NCBI RefSeq assembly: GCF_050633425.1
Contig: NZ_JBOEGM010000020.1
Coordinates: 124,001-188,000 of the forward strand
Direction: 5' to 3'
Source of the DNA: Pelagimonas sp050633425
GTDB taxonomy: Bacteria > Pseudomonadota > Alphaproteobacteria > Rhodobacterales > Rhodobacteraceae
Length of the DNA stretch: 64,000 nt
Below are positions 17,275 to 26,833 of the stretch, piece by piece (within the stretch, counting starts at the first letter, position 1; each line of letters begins with the position of its first letter). Position numbers and translations under genes: made by a program. Under the pieces are notes generated by a model that did no database searches, was not told the DNA's origin, and saw nothing but the letters and a program-made list of their open reading frames with translations.

Positions 17275-18417
17275 TCAGAGTTTGCATTCAGCGGCATAAA
17301 CGTCGCTGTGTTCGGTCAGGGCGGTGCCGATGATCTTGTTGGTGTAAACGTCACCTTCCTTGATCACTTCCCGCACATAGATGTCTTGGACCGGGTGGTT
17401 GTTTGAGCCGAATTTGAACGCTCCACGGGTGCTGTCAAAATCCGCAGCTTGCAGCGCTGTACGGAAGGCATCGGCGTCGTTGACATCCGCCACATCCATC
17501 GCGCTCATCAACAGGTTGGCCGTGTCAAATCCTTGCGACGCATAGAGCGATGGCAGGCGGCCATATTCGGCCTGAAAGGTTTCGACAAACATCGCATTGG
17601 TGTCGTTTTCGATGTCTTTGTTCCACTGCGACGTGTTCACAACACCGACCGCCGCGTCACCGACCGCTTGCAAAATGCCCTGGTCAAAGCTGAAGGCGGG
17701 GCCAACGACGGGAATGTCGAGACCGCTATCGGCATATTGCTTGAGGAAGGAAATCCCCATGCCGCCGGGCAGGAAGAAGTAAACGCTATCGGCACCCGAG
17801 GCCCGGATTTGGGCAATCTCAGACGCGTAATCGGTCTGGCCGAGTTTGGTGAACAATTCGCCCGCCAATTCGCCGTCATACATGCGTTTGTAGCCCGTCA
17901 ACGCATCCTGACCCGCCGGGTAATTCGGCGCGAGGATGAAGGAGTTTTTGTAGCCTGCGGTGTTGGCATAGGCCCCACCCGCTTCGTGCAAATTATCGTT
18001 CTGCCATGCGACGTTAAAGTAGTTCTGATTACAGCCCTTACCGGCCAAAACCGAGGGGCCAGCGTTGGGCGACAGATAGAATTTCCCCTGCGCCACAGCG
18101 CCTGGCACCACGGCCATGGCAAGGTTGGACCAGATGATGCCGGTCAAGACGTCGACCTTTTCAGATTGGATCATCTTGTCGGCCAGCTGCACGGCGATGT
18201 CGGGCTTGCGCTGATCGTCTTCGATGACAACTTCGATGTCCTTGCGATCCGCTTGGGACACGGCCAGCATAAAGCCGTCGCGCACGTCGATGCCAAGGCC
18301 AGCGCCGCCGCCAGACAGGGTGGTGATCATGCCAACCTTGAGGCTGTGTCCATCGGCCAAAGCGGCCATGGGCACCGCCGCCATACAGGACGCGAGTGCG
18401 AGTGATTTCAATTTCAT
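17275..18417 (-). CDS. ABC transporter substrate-binding protein (LivK-like)
   Basis: Periplasmic type-1 binding protein, 380 aa, with a Sec signal peptide ending MAALA-DG near residue 22. LKVGMITTLSGGGAGLG and the later FKFGSNNHPVQDIYVREV match members that bind aromatic compounds better than LivJ/K. The start at 18417 has GGAGGA upstream; an in-frame extension of 35 codons is not expected. It is the first gene of the importer block, with a 172-base gap after the CoA ligase that may hold its own promoter. Confidence 0.9.
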   Translation of the reverse strand: MKLKSLALASCMAAVPMAALADGHSLKVGMITTLSGGGAGLGIDVRDGFMLAVSQADRKDIEVVIEDDQRKPDIAVQLADKMIQSEKVDVLTGIIWSNLAMAVVPGAVAQGKFYLSPNAGPSVLAGKGCNQNYFNVAWQNDNLHEAGGAYANTAGYKNSFILAPNYPAGQDALTGYKRMYDGELAGELFTKLGQTDYASEIAQIRASGADSVYFFLPGGMGISFLKQYADSGLDIPVVGPAFSFDQGILQAVGDAAVGVVNTSQWNKDIENDTNAMFVETFQAEYGRLPSLYASQGFDTANLLMSAMDVADVNDADAFRTALQAADFDSTRGAFKFGSNNHPVQDIYVREVIKEGDVYTNKIIGTALTEHSDVYAAECKL

Positions 18418-18589
18418 GTGTCTTCCTCCGTGTTGATCCACGTCTGCCCTCTTGGTGGGGTGTGTTGTGGTTTTCGTCAGGTTCGGTTCAAATCTTACGA
18501 TGATTGCCAAGTGCGCATTCATCTATGCGCAGGCGTGAGCGTCAACATAAAAATCGTTTTTCGTCTTGGGCTTCTGGGGCATTTGCGCC

Positions 18590-20212
18590 TCATGCGGCAC
18601 CTCCTGGCTTCAATTGAAACCGTTGGATTTTGCCGGTTTGGGTTTTGGGAAGCGCATCGCAATACACAATAGAGCGCGGGTATTTAAACGGTGCGATCGT
18701 GGCTTTGACATGGGTTTGCAGATCTTTGGTCAGCGTGTCGCTTGGATGCCCAGCCTCCAACACAACATGCGCTTCTACGATCATGCCCCGCGCCACATCC
18801 GGGGCACCAATGACGGCGCATTCTTTGATTGACGGATGTGACAGCAGGGCCGCTTCGACCTCAGGACCGGCAATATTATAGCCCGAGGAAACGATCATAT
18901 CATCATTGCGGGCGGCAAAATGCAGATAGCCATCGGCGTCCATTGAAAACGCATCACCAGTGATGTTCCAGCCGTCTTGCACATAGGCCTGTTGGCGGTC
19001 GTCATCCAGGTATCGACAGCCCGTTGGCCCGCGCACGGCCAATCGACCGACCTCTCCGGCAGGCAGGGTGCCCCCATCTGGGCCGATTATTTTGACCTCA
19101 TATCCGGTGACAGGTTTGCCGGTACAGGCCGGGCGATGATCGTCAAATCGGTTCGAAATGAAGATATGCAACATCTCGGTCGCGCCGATCCCGTCCAGCA
19201 TCGGTTTGCCGGTTTTGGCCTTCCACTCATCATAGACGGGAGCCGGGAGCGTTTCGCCCGCAGACACCGCTGCGCGCAGGGAGGAGAGATCGGCCCCTTG
19301 CTCCATCGCCGAGAGCATGGCGCGATAGGCCGTCGGGGCGGTAAAGCACACCGTGGCTTTGTATTTTTGAATGATTTCAATCATCTGGGGCGGGGATGCA
19401 TTTTCCAAAAGCGTCGCCGCAGCACCAAAGCGCAACGGGAAAATCGCCAAACCGCCAAGCCCAAAGGTAAAGGCCAGCGGGGGCGATCCGACAAACACAT
19501 CGTCGGGCGTGACACCCAAAACCTCGCGCGCATATCCGTCGGCTATGATCAACAGATCGCGGTGGAAATGCATCGTGGCCTTGGGCGAACCCGTGGTGCC
19601 AGACGTGAAGCCGAGCAGAGCAACATCATCGCGCCCGGTCGGCACAGCGTCAAACTGCACCGGTTTTTCCAAGGCCAAACGATCAAGATCGGCATCATGG
19701 TTGGAGGTGCCGTCAAACCCGGTGAGCGAGGTCAGGAAATCAGAGGTCTTGGCGCAGGTTTCCAGCTCGTCCAGCAGGCGGGTGTCACACAAAGCGTGGC
19801 TGATTTTGGCCTTGTCGACAATGGCCGTCAGCTCCCCTGCGCGCAGCATCGGCATGGAGTTAACGACAACCGCCCCGGCCTTTGTTGCCGCCAGCCAACA
19901 GGCCACCATCGCCGGGTTGTTCGCAGATCGGATCAGCACCCGATTGCCCGGTTTGATGCCCAGATCGTCAACCATCACATGGGCCAAACGATTGGTCCAA
20001 TCGCTGAGCTCTTTGTAGGTGCGCCGGCGCCCGTTGCCGATCAGCGCCGTATGGTCACCAAATCCACGCTGGACCATTTTGTCGGTCAGTTCTTGGGCGA
20101 CATTGATCTGGTCGGGATAGTCAAACCCGCCCAAAAGAAAATCTGGCTGATGCTCGGGCGACGGCAAGTTATCCCGGCAAAACGTATCGATATGCGCGCT
20201 ATGTCCTAACAT
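18590..20212 (-). CDS. 2-Aminobenzoate (anthranilate)-CoA ligase
   Basis: AMP-forming acyl-CoA synthetase of 540 aa, in the benzoate/2-aminobenzoate-CoA ligase branch. ATP loop FTSGTTGSPKAT near residue 190, the YETGD-like WNITGDAF hinge region, and C-terminal PKTQTGKIQR with the catalytic lysine. It starts 9 bases after kynA and is followed by the importer genes. With KynU supplying anthranilate and the monooxygenase/reductase using 2-aminobenzoyl-CoA, this ligase most likely activates anthranilate. Substrate choice is inferred from context. Confidence 0.88.
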   Translation of the reverse strand: MLGHSAHIDTFCRDNLPSPEHQPDFLLGGFDYPDQINVAQELTDKMVQRGFGDHTALIGNGRRRTYKELSDWTNRLAHVMVDDLGIKPGNRVLIRSANNPAMVACWLAATKAGAVVVNSMPMLRAGELTAIVDKAKISHALCDTRLLDELETCAKTSDFLTSLTGFDGTSNHDADLDRLALEKPVQFDAVPTGRDDVALLGFTSGTTGSPKATMHFHRDLLIIADGYAREVLGVTPDDVFVGSPPLAFTFGLGGLAIFPLRFGAAATLLENASPPQMIEIIQKYKATVCFTAPTAYRAMLSAMEQGADLSSLRAAVSAGETLPAPVYDEWKAKTGKPMLDGIGATEMLHIFISNRFDDHRPACTGKPVTGYEVKIIGPDGGTLPAGEVGRLAVRGPTGCRYLDDDRQQAYVQDGWNITGDAFSMDADGYLHFAARNDDMIVSSGYNIAGPEVEAALLSHPSIKECAVIGAPDVARGMIVEAHVVLEAGHPSDTLTKDLQTHVKATIAPFKYPRSIVYCDALPKTQTGKIQRFQLKPGGAA

Positions 20213-20221
20213 GAGATCCCC

Positions 20222-21052
20222 CTACAGCTCGGTCCGAACGTGCCACAGCTCAGGGAAGAGCTCGACCGATAGCATCTTCTTGAGATAATCGACCCCGCCT
20301 GTGCCGCCGGTGCCGCGTTTGAAACCGATCACCCGCTCGACCGTGGTCACATGGTTGAATCGCCAGCGACGGAAATAGTCTTCAAGATCAACGAGCTTTT
20401 CGCCCATTTCATAGAGAGTCCAGTGGGTTGCCGGGTCGTTGTAAACCGTCGCCCACATCGCCCGCACCGCATCATTGGCTTGGTGGGGGGCATTGGCCGG
20501 GGCGGCGATCAAATCACCGGGCACGTCATGCCCTTGGCCCGCCGCAAGCGTCAGAACCGTTTGGTACAGTGACATTTCCGAGAGCTCAGCCTGCAATCGC
20601 GCGCTGGCTGTAACGTCATGCGCATGCGGCTTGAGCATCGCCAGATTACGGTTGCCAAGCGCGTATTCGATCAACCGATATTGCAGGGATTGAAAGCCCG
20701 AGCTCATCCCCAATTGGTCGCGAAAGGTGGTGTAATCGCTGGGTGTCATGGTGCGCAAAACGTCCCACGCATTGTTGAGCTGCTCCATAATCCGCGACAC
20801 GCGGGCCAGTTTCTTGAACGCCTCAGGCAGGTGGTTGGCCGCAATATTGGCACGGGCCGCGGCCAATTCATGCAGCATCAGATGCATCCACAGCTCAGAC
20901 GTTTGATGCTGGATGATGAACAGCATTTCATCATGGGCATCCGACAGCGGATGCTGGGCCGACAGGATCGTGTCGATGTCCAGATAATCACCATAGGACA
21001 TCTTCTTGGCGAAATCGGTCTGCGCGCCATGTTTTTCCGGATCGGTTGTCAT
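20222..21052 (-). CDS. kynA: Tryptophan 2,3-dioxygenase
   Basis: Heme enzyme, 276 aa, opens the indole ring of L-tryptophan to N-formylkynurenine. Shows the MLFIIQHQTSELWMHLMLHEL helix, the SSGFQSLQYR segment with a substrate-carboxylate Arg, the heme-ligand histidine in FNHVTTVERVIG, and the GTGGTGG loop. It overlaps the acyl-CoA dehydrogenase gene (ATGA). First enzyme of the tryptophan route in this operon. Confidence 0.96.
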   Translation of the reverse strand: MTTDPEKHGAQTDFAKKMSYGDYLDIDTILSAQHPLSDAHDEMLFIIQHQTSELWMHLMLHELAAARANIAANHLPEAFKKLARVSRIMEQLNNAWDVLRTMTPSDYTTFRDQLGMSSGFQSLQYRLIEYALGNRNLAMLKPHAHDVTASARLQAELSEMSLYQTVLTLAAGQGHDVPGDLIAAPANAPHQANDAVRAMWATVYNDPATHWTLYEMGEKLVDLEDYFRRWRFNHVTTVERVIGFKRGTGGTGGVDYLKKMLSVELFPELWHVRTEL

Positions 21053-22206
21053 AGATTGGACTCCAATTGCGCCAAAGTCTGGCGTGCGATGATGACGCGT
21101 TGGACGTCAGATGCGCCTTCATAGATACGCAACGCTCTGATTTCTCGGTATAAACGTTCAACAGTTTCGCCCGAGCGCACCCCATCGCCGCCATGCAATT
21201 GCACGGCTTTGTCGATGATGTTTTGGGCGTGATCCGTGGCGAAAAGTTTGGCCATAGCCGCTTCTCGGGTGATGCGCGGCGCACCGCTGTCCTTGGTCCA
21301 GGCCGCACGGTAAATCAGCAGGGCGGCGGCGTCGATATCAAGTGCCATATCGGCGATATGGCCCTGCACCATCTGCAAATCCGCCAGGGGCGCGCCTTGG
21401 ACATGACGGGTGGTAACGCGGGCGACGGCCTCATCCAGCGCCCGACGGGCAAAGCCCAATGCGGCCGCGCCGACGGTGGCGCGAAATACATCCAGGACCG
21501 ACATGGCGATTTTGAAGCCCTCCCCCGAGGCACCGATCAAGGCGCTGGCCGGAATGCGGCAGTTTTGGAAGGAGAGTGTCGCCAAAGGATGCGGCGCGAT
21601 GGTGTCGAGCCGCTCTGCTACGGTCAAACCCGCAGTATCGGCCGGGACGACAAAGGCGGACAGGCCCTTGGCCCCAGCGGCGTCTCCGGTTCTGGCGAAA
21701 ACGGTGTATACATCAGCGATGCCACCGTTGGAAATCCACGTTTTTTCACCGTCCAACACATAGTCATCGCCGTCCCACGTTGCGGTCATCGTGGAATTGG
21801 CGACATCCGATCCCGATTGCGGCTCGGTCAAAGCAAAGCCGGAAATGGCCGATCCATTGCGGGTCTTTGTCAACCAGTAGGACTTTTGCTCATCCGTTCC
21901 AAAAAGTGAGATCGCGCCAGTTCCAAGCCCCTGCATAGCAAAGGAAAAATCTGCAAGCCCATCATGGCGCGCCAGTGTTTCGCGGATCAAACACAGGGTT
22001 CGGACATCCAGGCGCCCGTCGAAAGCACCGCTATGGGCCAGCCAGCCGCCCTTGCCCAAGGACGCGACCAAATCACGGCAGGTTTGATCGGTGTCGTCGT
22101 GATTAAGCTGCGCGAGCTGCGCCTTGGCCCAAACCTCCAAGTCCTGCGCCAAGACGCGATGGTGGTCTTCAAAAAACGGCCAAGATAGAAAGCTGCGATC
22201 CGCCAT
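21049..22206 (-). CDS. Acyl-CoA dehydrogenase
   Basis: FAD-dependent acyl-CoA dehydrogenase of 385 aa. FALTEPQSGSD and TWISNGGIADVY are the flavin and substrate regions; the catalytic glutamate is in LRIYEGASDVQ near the C-terminus. Its gene touches the enoyl-CoA hydratase gene (TGATG). In the anthranilyl-CoA setting it would oxidise the alicyclic C7 CoA ester produced by the monooxygenase/reductase; the exact step is inferred. Confidence 0.92.
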   Translation of the reverse strand: MADRSFLSWPFFEDHHRVLAQDLEVWAKAQLAQLNHDDTDQTCRDLVASLGKGGWLAHSGAFDGRLDVRTLCLIRETLARHDGLADFSFAMQGLGTGAISLFGTDEQKSYWLTKTRNGSAISGFALTEPQSGSDVANSTMTATWDGDDYVLDGEKTWISNGGIADVYTVFARTGDAAGAKGLSAFVVPADTAGLTVAERLDTIAPHPLATLSFQNCRIPASALIGASGEGFKIAMSVLDVFRATVGAAALGFARRALDEAVARVTTRHVQGAPLADLQMVQGHIADMALDIDAAALLIYRAAWTKDSGAPRITREAAMAKLFATDHAQNIIDKAVQLHGGDGVRSGETVERLYREIRALRIYEGASDVQRVIIARQTLAQLESNL

Positions 22207-23009
22207 CAGTTGCCCTCAAACTCTGGTTTTGACTTGGCAACAAAGGCGCGGTATGCCCGTTCAAAATCAGCGGTTTGCATACAAATCGCCTGGGCTTGGG
22301 CTTCGGCTTCAATCGCTTGTTCAATCGACATTGACCATTCTTGAGCCAGCATGGTTTTGGTCATCATGTGACCGAAATTCGGGCCTGAAGCGATGCGACT
22401 GGCCAAATTTTCGGCCGCTTGATCCAGCTCTTCCGCAGGAACGACCGAATTGTAAAACCCCCATGCGGAGCCTTCGTCTGCTGACATGGATCGGCCGGTG
22501 TAAAGCAACTCAGCCGCGCGTCCCTGCCCGATGATGCGGGGCAATATCGCGCAGGCCCCCATATCGCATCCCGCCAGACCAACGCGGGTAAACAAGAACG
22601 CGCATTTGGCTTGGGGCGTGGCGATGCGCAGGTCAGAGGCCATGGCGATGATCGCGCCAGCCCCAACACAGACCCCGTCAATCGCCGCAATCACCGGCTT
22701 GCCGCAATTGACGATGGCCTTGACCAAATCGCCCGTCATGCGGGTAAAGGCCAACAATTCCTTCATCGACATCTTGGTCAGCGGGCCGATAATGTCATGC
22801 ACATCGCCCCCCGAACTAAAGTTCCCACCGTTTGAGCCAAACACAACCGCATGCACGTCATCGGCATAGGCCAAGTCGCGAAACCAGTCGCGCAATTCTG
22901 CGTAACTGTCGAAAGTCAGAGGGTTTTTACGGTCGGGCCGATCAAGCGACACAAAGGCAATGCCGTCCCGAATGTCGCATCGAAAATGGGTTACATCCGT
23001 TCGCATCAT
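22206..23009 (-). CDS. Enoyl-CoA hydratase/isomerase (crotonase) family protein
   Basis: Crotonase-fold protein, 267 aa. The oxyanion-hole segment FSSGGDVHDI (about 67-76) and AIDGVCVGAGA are clear. The usual PE-x-x-LG active-site glutamate stretch is replaced by FLFTRVGLAGCDMGA, so it may be a hydratase variant, an isomerase or a ring-opening hydrolase rather than a standard hydratase. It overlaps the MarR gene and belongs to the 2-aminobenzoyl-CoA operon. Confidence 0.87.
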   Translation of the reverse strand: MMRTDVTHFRCDIRDGIAFVSLDRPDRKNPLTFDSYAELRDWFRDLAYADDVHAVVFGSNGGNFSSGGDVHDIIGPLTKMSMKELLAFTRMTGDLVKAIVNCGKPVIAAIDGVCVGAGAIIAMASDLRIATPQAKCAFLFTRVGLAGCDMGACAILPRIIGQGRAAELLYTGRSMSADEGSAWGFYNSVVPAEELDQAAENLASRIASGPNFGHMMTKTMLAQEWSMSIEQAIEAEAQAQAICMQTADFERAYRAFVAKSKPEFEGN

Positions 23010-23464
23010 GGTGCGTCCCCTTCTGTGAGTGAGCCGACCAATTCATCCAATCGACCGGCCAGTTGAACCGCTTCGTCCTGCTCAAAACTGGCAAGCATGT
23101 GATCGACCCAAGTTTCATGCGCCGCGGCCTGGCGGGCAAATTCGGCGCGCCCTGTCTCGGTCAAGCGCACAAGCGAGGCACGTCGATCACCGGGCACGGG
23201 CACCCGCACCACATGGCCTTCGTCAGTCAACCGGTCGATAATGCCGGTGACATTGCCGTTTGAAACCCGCAGAACGCCGGACAAGGCGCTCATTTTCAGG
23301 CCCTCATCATAGCGTGACAGCGCCGCCATCACATCAAAGCGCGGCAGGGTCGCGCCAAATTCGCGACGTAGATTTTCGCGCAATTCAGCCTCAACCAAAC
23401 GGCTGGTTTTCAACAATCGCAGCCACAATCGCAGCCGATCCTTGGAAGCAGGTTCGCGAGTCAT
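23006..23464 (-). CDS. MarR family transcriptional regulator
   Basis: 152-aa winged helix protein: LSGVLRVSNGNVTGIIDRL is the recognition helix region and VRVPVPGDRRASLVRLTETG the wing. Embedded in the operon by 4-base overlaps on both sides. MarR proteins in aromatic-CoA clusters often respond to the CoA thioester; here it is the likely regulator of the whole tryptophan/anthranilate operon. Confidence 0.92.
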   Translation of the reverse strand: MTREPASKDRLRLWLRLLKTSRLVEAELRENLRREFGATLPRFDVMAALSRYDEGLKMSALSGVLRVSNGNVTGIIDRLTDEGHVVRVPVPGDRRASLVRLTETGRAEFARQAAAHETWVDHMLASFEQDEAVQLAGRLDELVGSLTEGDAP

Positions 23465-24219
23465 ATCTCGCCCCCGGTGAGGCTTAGCGTGTGGCCGTTG
23501 ACCGAGCGCGCCGCATCAGAGCATAGCCACAGAACCGCGCCGGCGACCTCATCCGTTTCGATGAAACGCTTTTGTGGATTGCCGCGTTTCAAGGATTTGG
23601 CCGCGTCCTGTGCGCTCATCCCGGTCTTGTCGCTGATCGTCGCGATGGAGCGTTCCAGCATCGGTGTATCGACAAAACCGGGGCAAATGGCGTTGACGGT
23701 AATACCGGTGCTGGCCAACTCCTGGGCCAAGGACCGTGTCAGGCCAACGACGCCATGTTTTGCTGCGCAATAGCCTGCCACATAGGGGTATCCTTTGAGG
23801 CCTGCTGAGGAAGCGATCGAGATGAAATGCCCCGTTCCGGCGCGTTCCAGATCGTCCAGCGCTGCCTGAAAGCTGTTGAAAACGCCGTTCAAATTGACGT
23901 CGAGCATGGCTTGGAAAGCCTCAGGCGTGGTTTTTGAAAACGGCATGCTTTGCGCGGACCCGGCATTGGCGATCACGCCGGAAATCGGGCCGTTCAATGC
24001 GCGCGCTTGGGCATAGGCCGCCTTTACGCTGGCGGCGTCGGTGACATCACAAATAACCCAACCAATGAACTTATGCTGTTTGGCAACCTCGCGGAGGGGC
24101 GCTTCTTGTCGGCCCAAAATCGTCACTTTGGCCCCAGCATGCGCCAATGCCTGAGCCACCGCAGCCCCGACCCCAGAGCCGCCGCCCGTGACAATAAAGT
24201 GGCGATCTAAAACGCTCAT
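23461..24219 (-). CDS. Short-chain dehydrogenase (3-hydroxyacyl-CoA dehydrogenase-like)
   Basis: 252-aa SDR: cofactor motif TGGGSGVG (residues 11-18), NAG in VIANAGSA, catalytic Ser and YxxxK in SIASSAGLKG...YCAAK. Start at 24219 overlaps the monooxygenase gene stop (ATGA). It probably oxidises the hydroxyl formed by the adjacent crotonase-family enzyme in the degradation of the alicyclic CoA ester. Confidence 0.9.
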   Translation of the reverse strand: MSVLDRHFIVTGGGSGVGAAVAQALAHAGAKVTILGRQEAPLREVAKQHKFIGWVICDVTDAASVKAAYAQARALNGPISGVIANAGSAQSMPFSKTTPEAFQAMLDVNLNGVFNSFQAALDDLERAGTGHFISIASSAGLKGYPYVAGYCAAKHGVVGLTRSLAQELASTGITVNAICPGFVDTPMLERSIATISDKTGMSAQDAAKSLKRGNPQKRFIETDEVAGAVLWLCSDAARSVNGHTLSLTGGEI

Positions 24220-26510
24220 ACGCGGCCCGCCGTTTCCGTTTCTTTGTCCGCCAATCGCCACGCCTGATCCCGTCCGGCCTCATAGGGTTGGGGCCAGATT
24301 TCGCGCCGGTCGCCCAAATCGGTTGCCGCATGCAGCGTCCAATAGGGATCCGCCAAATGCGGGCGACCAAGGCAGACCAAATCGGCCCGGCCTGCCATCA
24401 GGATCGAGTTGACATGATCGGCTTCATAGATGTTGCCGACCGCCATGGTTTTGATCCCAGCCTCGTTGCGAATCCGATCTGAAAACGGCGTTTGGAACAT
24501 GCGCCCATAAACGGGCTGTGCCTCGGTTGAGGTTTGTCCGGCGGACACATCAATAATATCTGCGCCTGCAGTTTGGAAGGCCTGCGCAATCCGCACCGCC
24601 TCTTGAGGGGTGACACCCCCATCGCCAAGCCAATCATTGGCCGAAATGCGCACGGACATCGGTTTCTCAACCGGCCAAACCGCCCGCATGGCCTCAAAAA
24701 CCTCCAATGGGAACCGCAGACGGTTGTCGAGGCTGCCGCCATAATCGTCGGTACGTGTGTTGGACACCGGCGTGATAAAGGAGGAGATCAGATAGCCATG
24801 GGCCGCATGAAGTTCGATCATGTCAAACCCGGCTCGATCCGCCATTTGTGCGGCCGCTACAAATTGATCCCGCACCAGATCCATATCGGCCCGCGTCATC
24901 GCCTTGGGCATCGCATTCCCGTCGGACCAAGGGATCGCCGACGCGTTAAGCAAGGGCCAGTTCCCAGTTTCCAGCGGGACATCCATCCCCTCCCAGCCCA
25001 GACGGGTCGAACCTTTGCGCCCCGCATGACCAAGTTGGCAACAGGTTTTGGCACCGGTTTCGCGATGCACAAATTCATTCAACCGCGCCCATGCAGTTTG
25101 GTGTTCGGGCGCATAAAGTCCCGGACAACCCGGCGTAATTCGCCCATCTGCGGATACACAGGTCATTTCGGTATAGATAAGCCCAGCCCCGCCCTTGGCG
25201 CGTTCGCCGTAGTGGATCAAATGCCAATCAGTGGGGCAGCCATCCTCGGCTTTGTATTGCGCCATGGGTGACAAAACGATCCTATTTTTCAAGGACATAT
25301 CGCGCAGTTTGAACGGCGCAAACATCGGCGCGCGGGGGGCTGTGCTGCTTGGGGCACCTGCCTGAACCTGAAACCAATCTTCGGCCTGAGCCAACCAGTT
25401 TGGGTCACGTTCCCGCAGGTTTTCATGGCTGATACGCTGGCTTCGGGTGAGCAGGGAGTAATTGAGTTGTACCGGATCGAGATCCAAATACCGTTCGACA
25501 TCTTCGAACCATTCCACCGAATTGCGCGCCGCCGATTGCAGACGCAACACTTCGAGCCGCCGTTGGGTTTGGTACTTTTCAAACGCATCGGCAAGCGTTG
25601 GCTCTTTGTCGATGTATTCGGCCAAGGCCATAGCGCTTTCGAGGGCCAGTTTGGTTCCCGAACCGATAGAGAAATGGGCCGTAGCCGACGCATCTCCGAG
25701 CAAGACAATATTGTCAGCGCTCCAGTTTTGGCAAAGCACCCGAGGGAACTGTAACCACGCCGATCCGCGAATATGATTGGCGTTGGTCATCAGACTATGA
25801 CCCCCCAAATGATCCCGGAAAATATCCTCGCAAACGGCGATGCACTCTTGTTGGCTCATGTCTCCAAAGCCATAGGCATCAAAGGTTTCTTGCGTGCATT
25901 CAACGATAAAGGTCGCTGTGTTATCGTCGAATTGATAGGCATGCGCCCAGAGCCAGCCCTTGTCCGTTTCTTCGAAGATAAAGGTGAAGGCATTGTCGAA
26001 TTTCTGCCGCGTTCCAAGCCAGACAAATTGACATTTCCGCGTATCAATCTCGGGCTTGAAGACATCCGCCAGCTCACTGCGTGTTCGGGAATTCAAACCA
26101 TCGCTGGCGATCACAACATCATAGTCTTTCGCATATTCAGACGCGGGCCGAGCCTCCTGTTCGAACTTTAGTTCGACACCCAGGGTCCGGGCTCTTTCTT
26201 GCAGGATCAAGAGGAGCTGCTTGCGGCCAATTCCGCAAAACCCATGCCCCGTCGAAAGCATCTTTTGGCCTTGGTGATGCACGGCGATATCATCCCAATA
26301 GGCGAAATTCTGACGGATATCAGCAGCGCTGTGTTGGTCGTTTTCAGCCAGATTATCCAATGTCTCATCAGATAAAACGACACCCCATCCAAAGGTGTCA
26401 TCCGCCTTGTTGCGTTCAATCACAACCACTTCAGAGCTTGGCTGACGCAACTTTATTGAGATCGCAAAATAGAGACCAGCCGGACCGCCACCGAGACAGA
26501 CATAACGCAT
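24216..26510 (-). CDS. 2-Aminobenzoyl-CoA monooxygenase/reductase (fused flavoenzyme)
   Basis: 764-aa two-domain protein. Residues about 1-370 form a PHBH-type FAD monooxygenase (GGGPAGLYFA near the N-terminus, GDASATAHFSIGSGTKLALE). Residues about 390-750 form an Old Yellow Enzyme flavin reductase (LSPMAQYKAEDG, HAAHGYLISSF, TRTDDYGGSLDNR). This fusion is characteristic of 2-aminobenzoyl-CoA monooxygenase/reductase of the aerobic anthranilate pathway (and related salicylyl-CoA hydroxylases). Start at 26510 has AGGAG 8 bases upstream. First gene of the operon; hydroxylates and partly reduces the ring of 2-aminobenzoyl-CoA. Confidence 0.93.
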   Translation of the reverse strand: MRYVCLGGGPAGLYFAISIKLRQPSSEVVVIERNKADDTFGWGVVLSDETLDNLAENDQHSAADIRQNFAYWDDIAVHHQGQKMLSTGHGFCGIGRKQLLLILQERARTLGVELKFEQEARPASEYAKDYDVVIASDGLNSRTRSELADVFKPEIDTRKCQFVWLGTRQKFDNAFTFIFEETDKGWLWAHAYQFDDNTATFIVECTQETFDAYGFGDMSQQECIAVCEDIFRDHLGGHSLMTNANHIRGSAWLQFPRVLCQNWSADNIVLLGDASATAHFSIGSGTKLALESAMALAEYIDKEPTLADAFEKYQTQRRLEVLRLQSAARNSVEWFEDVERYLDLDPVQLNYSLLTRSQRISHENLRERDPNWLAQAEDWFQVQAGAPSSTAPRAPMFAPFKLRDMSLKNRIVLSPMAQYKAEDGCPTDWHLIHYGERAKGGAGLIYTEMTCVSADGRITPGCPGLYAPEHQTAWARLNEFVHRETGAKTCCQLGHAGRKGSTRLGWEGMDVPLETGNWPLLNASAIPWSDGNAMPKAMTRADMDLVRDQFVAAAQMADRAGFDMIELHAAHGYLISSFITPVSNTRTDDYGGSLDNRLRFPLEVFEAMRAVWPVEKPMSVRISANDWLGDGGVTPQEAVRIAQAFQTAGADIIDVSAGQTSTEAQPVYGRMFQTPFSDRIRNEAGIKTMAVGNIYEADHVNSILMAGRADLVCLGRPHLADPYWTLHAATDLGDRREIWPQPYEAGRDQAWRLADKETETAGRV

Positions 26511-26833
26511 TTTCAGCTCCTGAATACTGTCGATAGATGAAAGCCTAGCCATGGTTCAAATCTATTTCAAGTAAAAATATTTTATACCTAAAGTAATTTC
26601 TTAGTACTTGTTTTAAAATGAAAAACGGGAGGGCATCCTGTCAAAAGCTGCAAAATCTAACTTTTGAAAGGCTGAACCAGAGAACAGTTTAGCGCGCTCA
26701 TCCGTGCCAAAATGGCCACGGACAGAACCTGCGCCTTCCATAGGGCGAAGGCATGTAGCGAAGATTCCCCCCAAGGGTGCCTGCGGGTTTGTGCGGTAAC
26801 GGCCAAAAACCGGGGTGAGCAAGGTCGCGCCAG
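26511..26833. other. Gene-free promoter region of the tryptophan/anthranilate operon
   Basis: No convincing gene. The 26540-26630 part is strongly A+T-rich and contains an inverted repeat (26591-26609), fitting a promoter/operator for the operon that starts at 26510. An open frame across 26613-26855 has no recognisable features. Confidence 0.5.
26591..26609. promoter_or_regulatory. Candidate operator upstream of the anthranilyl-CoA operon
   Basis: AAGTAATTTCTTAGTACTT has half-sites AAGTA and TACTT separated by nine bases, about 80 bases upstream of the first gene. MarR proteins use short palindromes, and a MarR gene is in the operon. Statistical support is modest. Confidence 0.3.
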
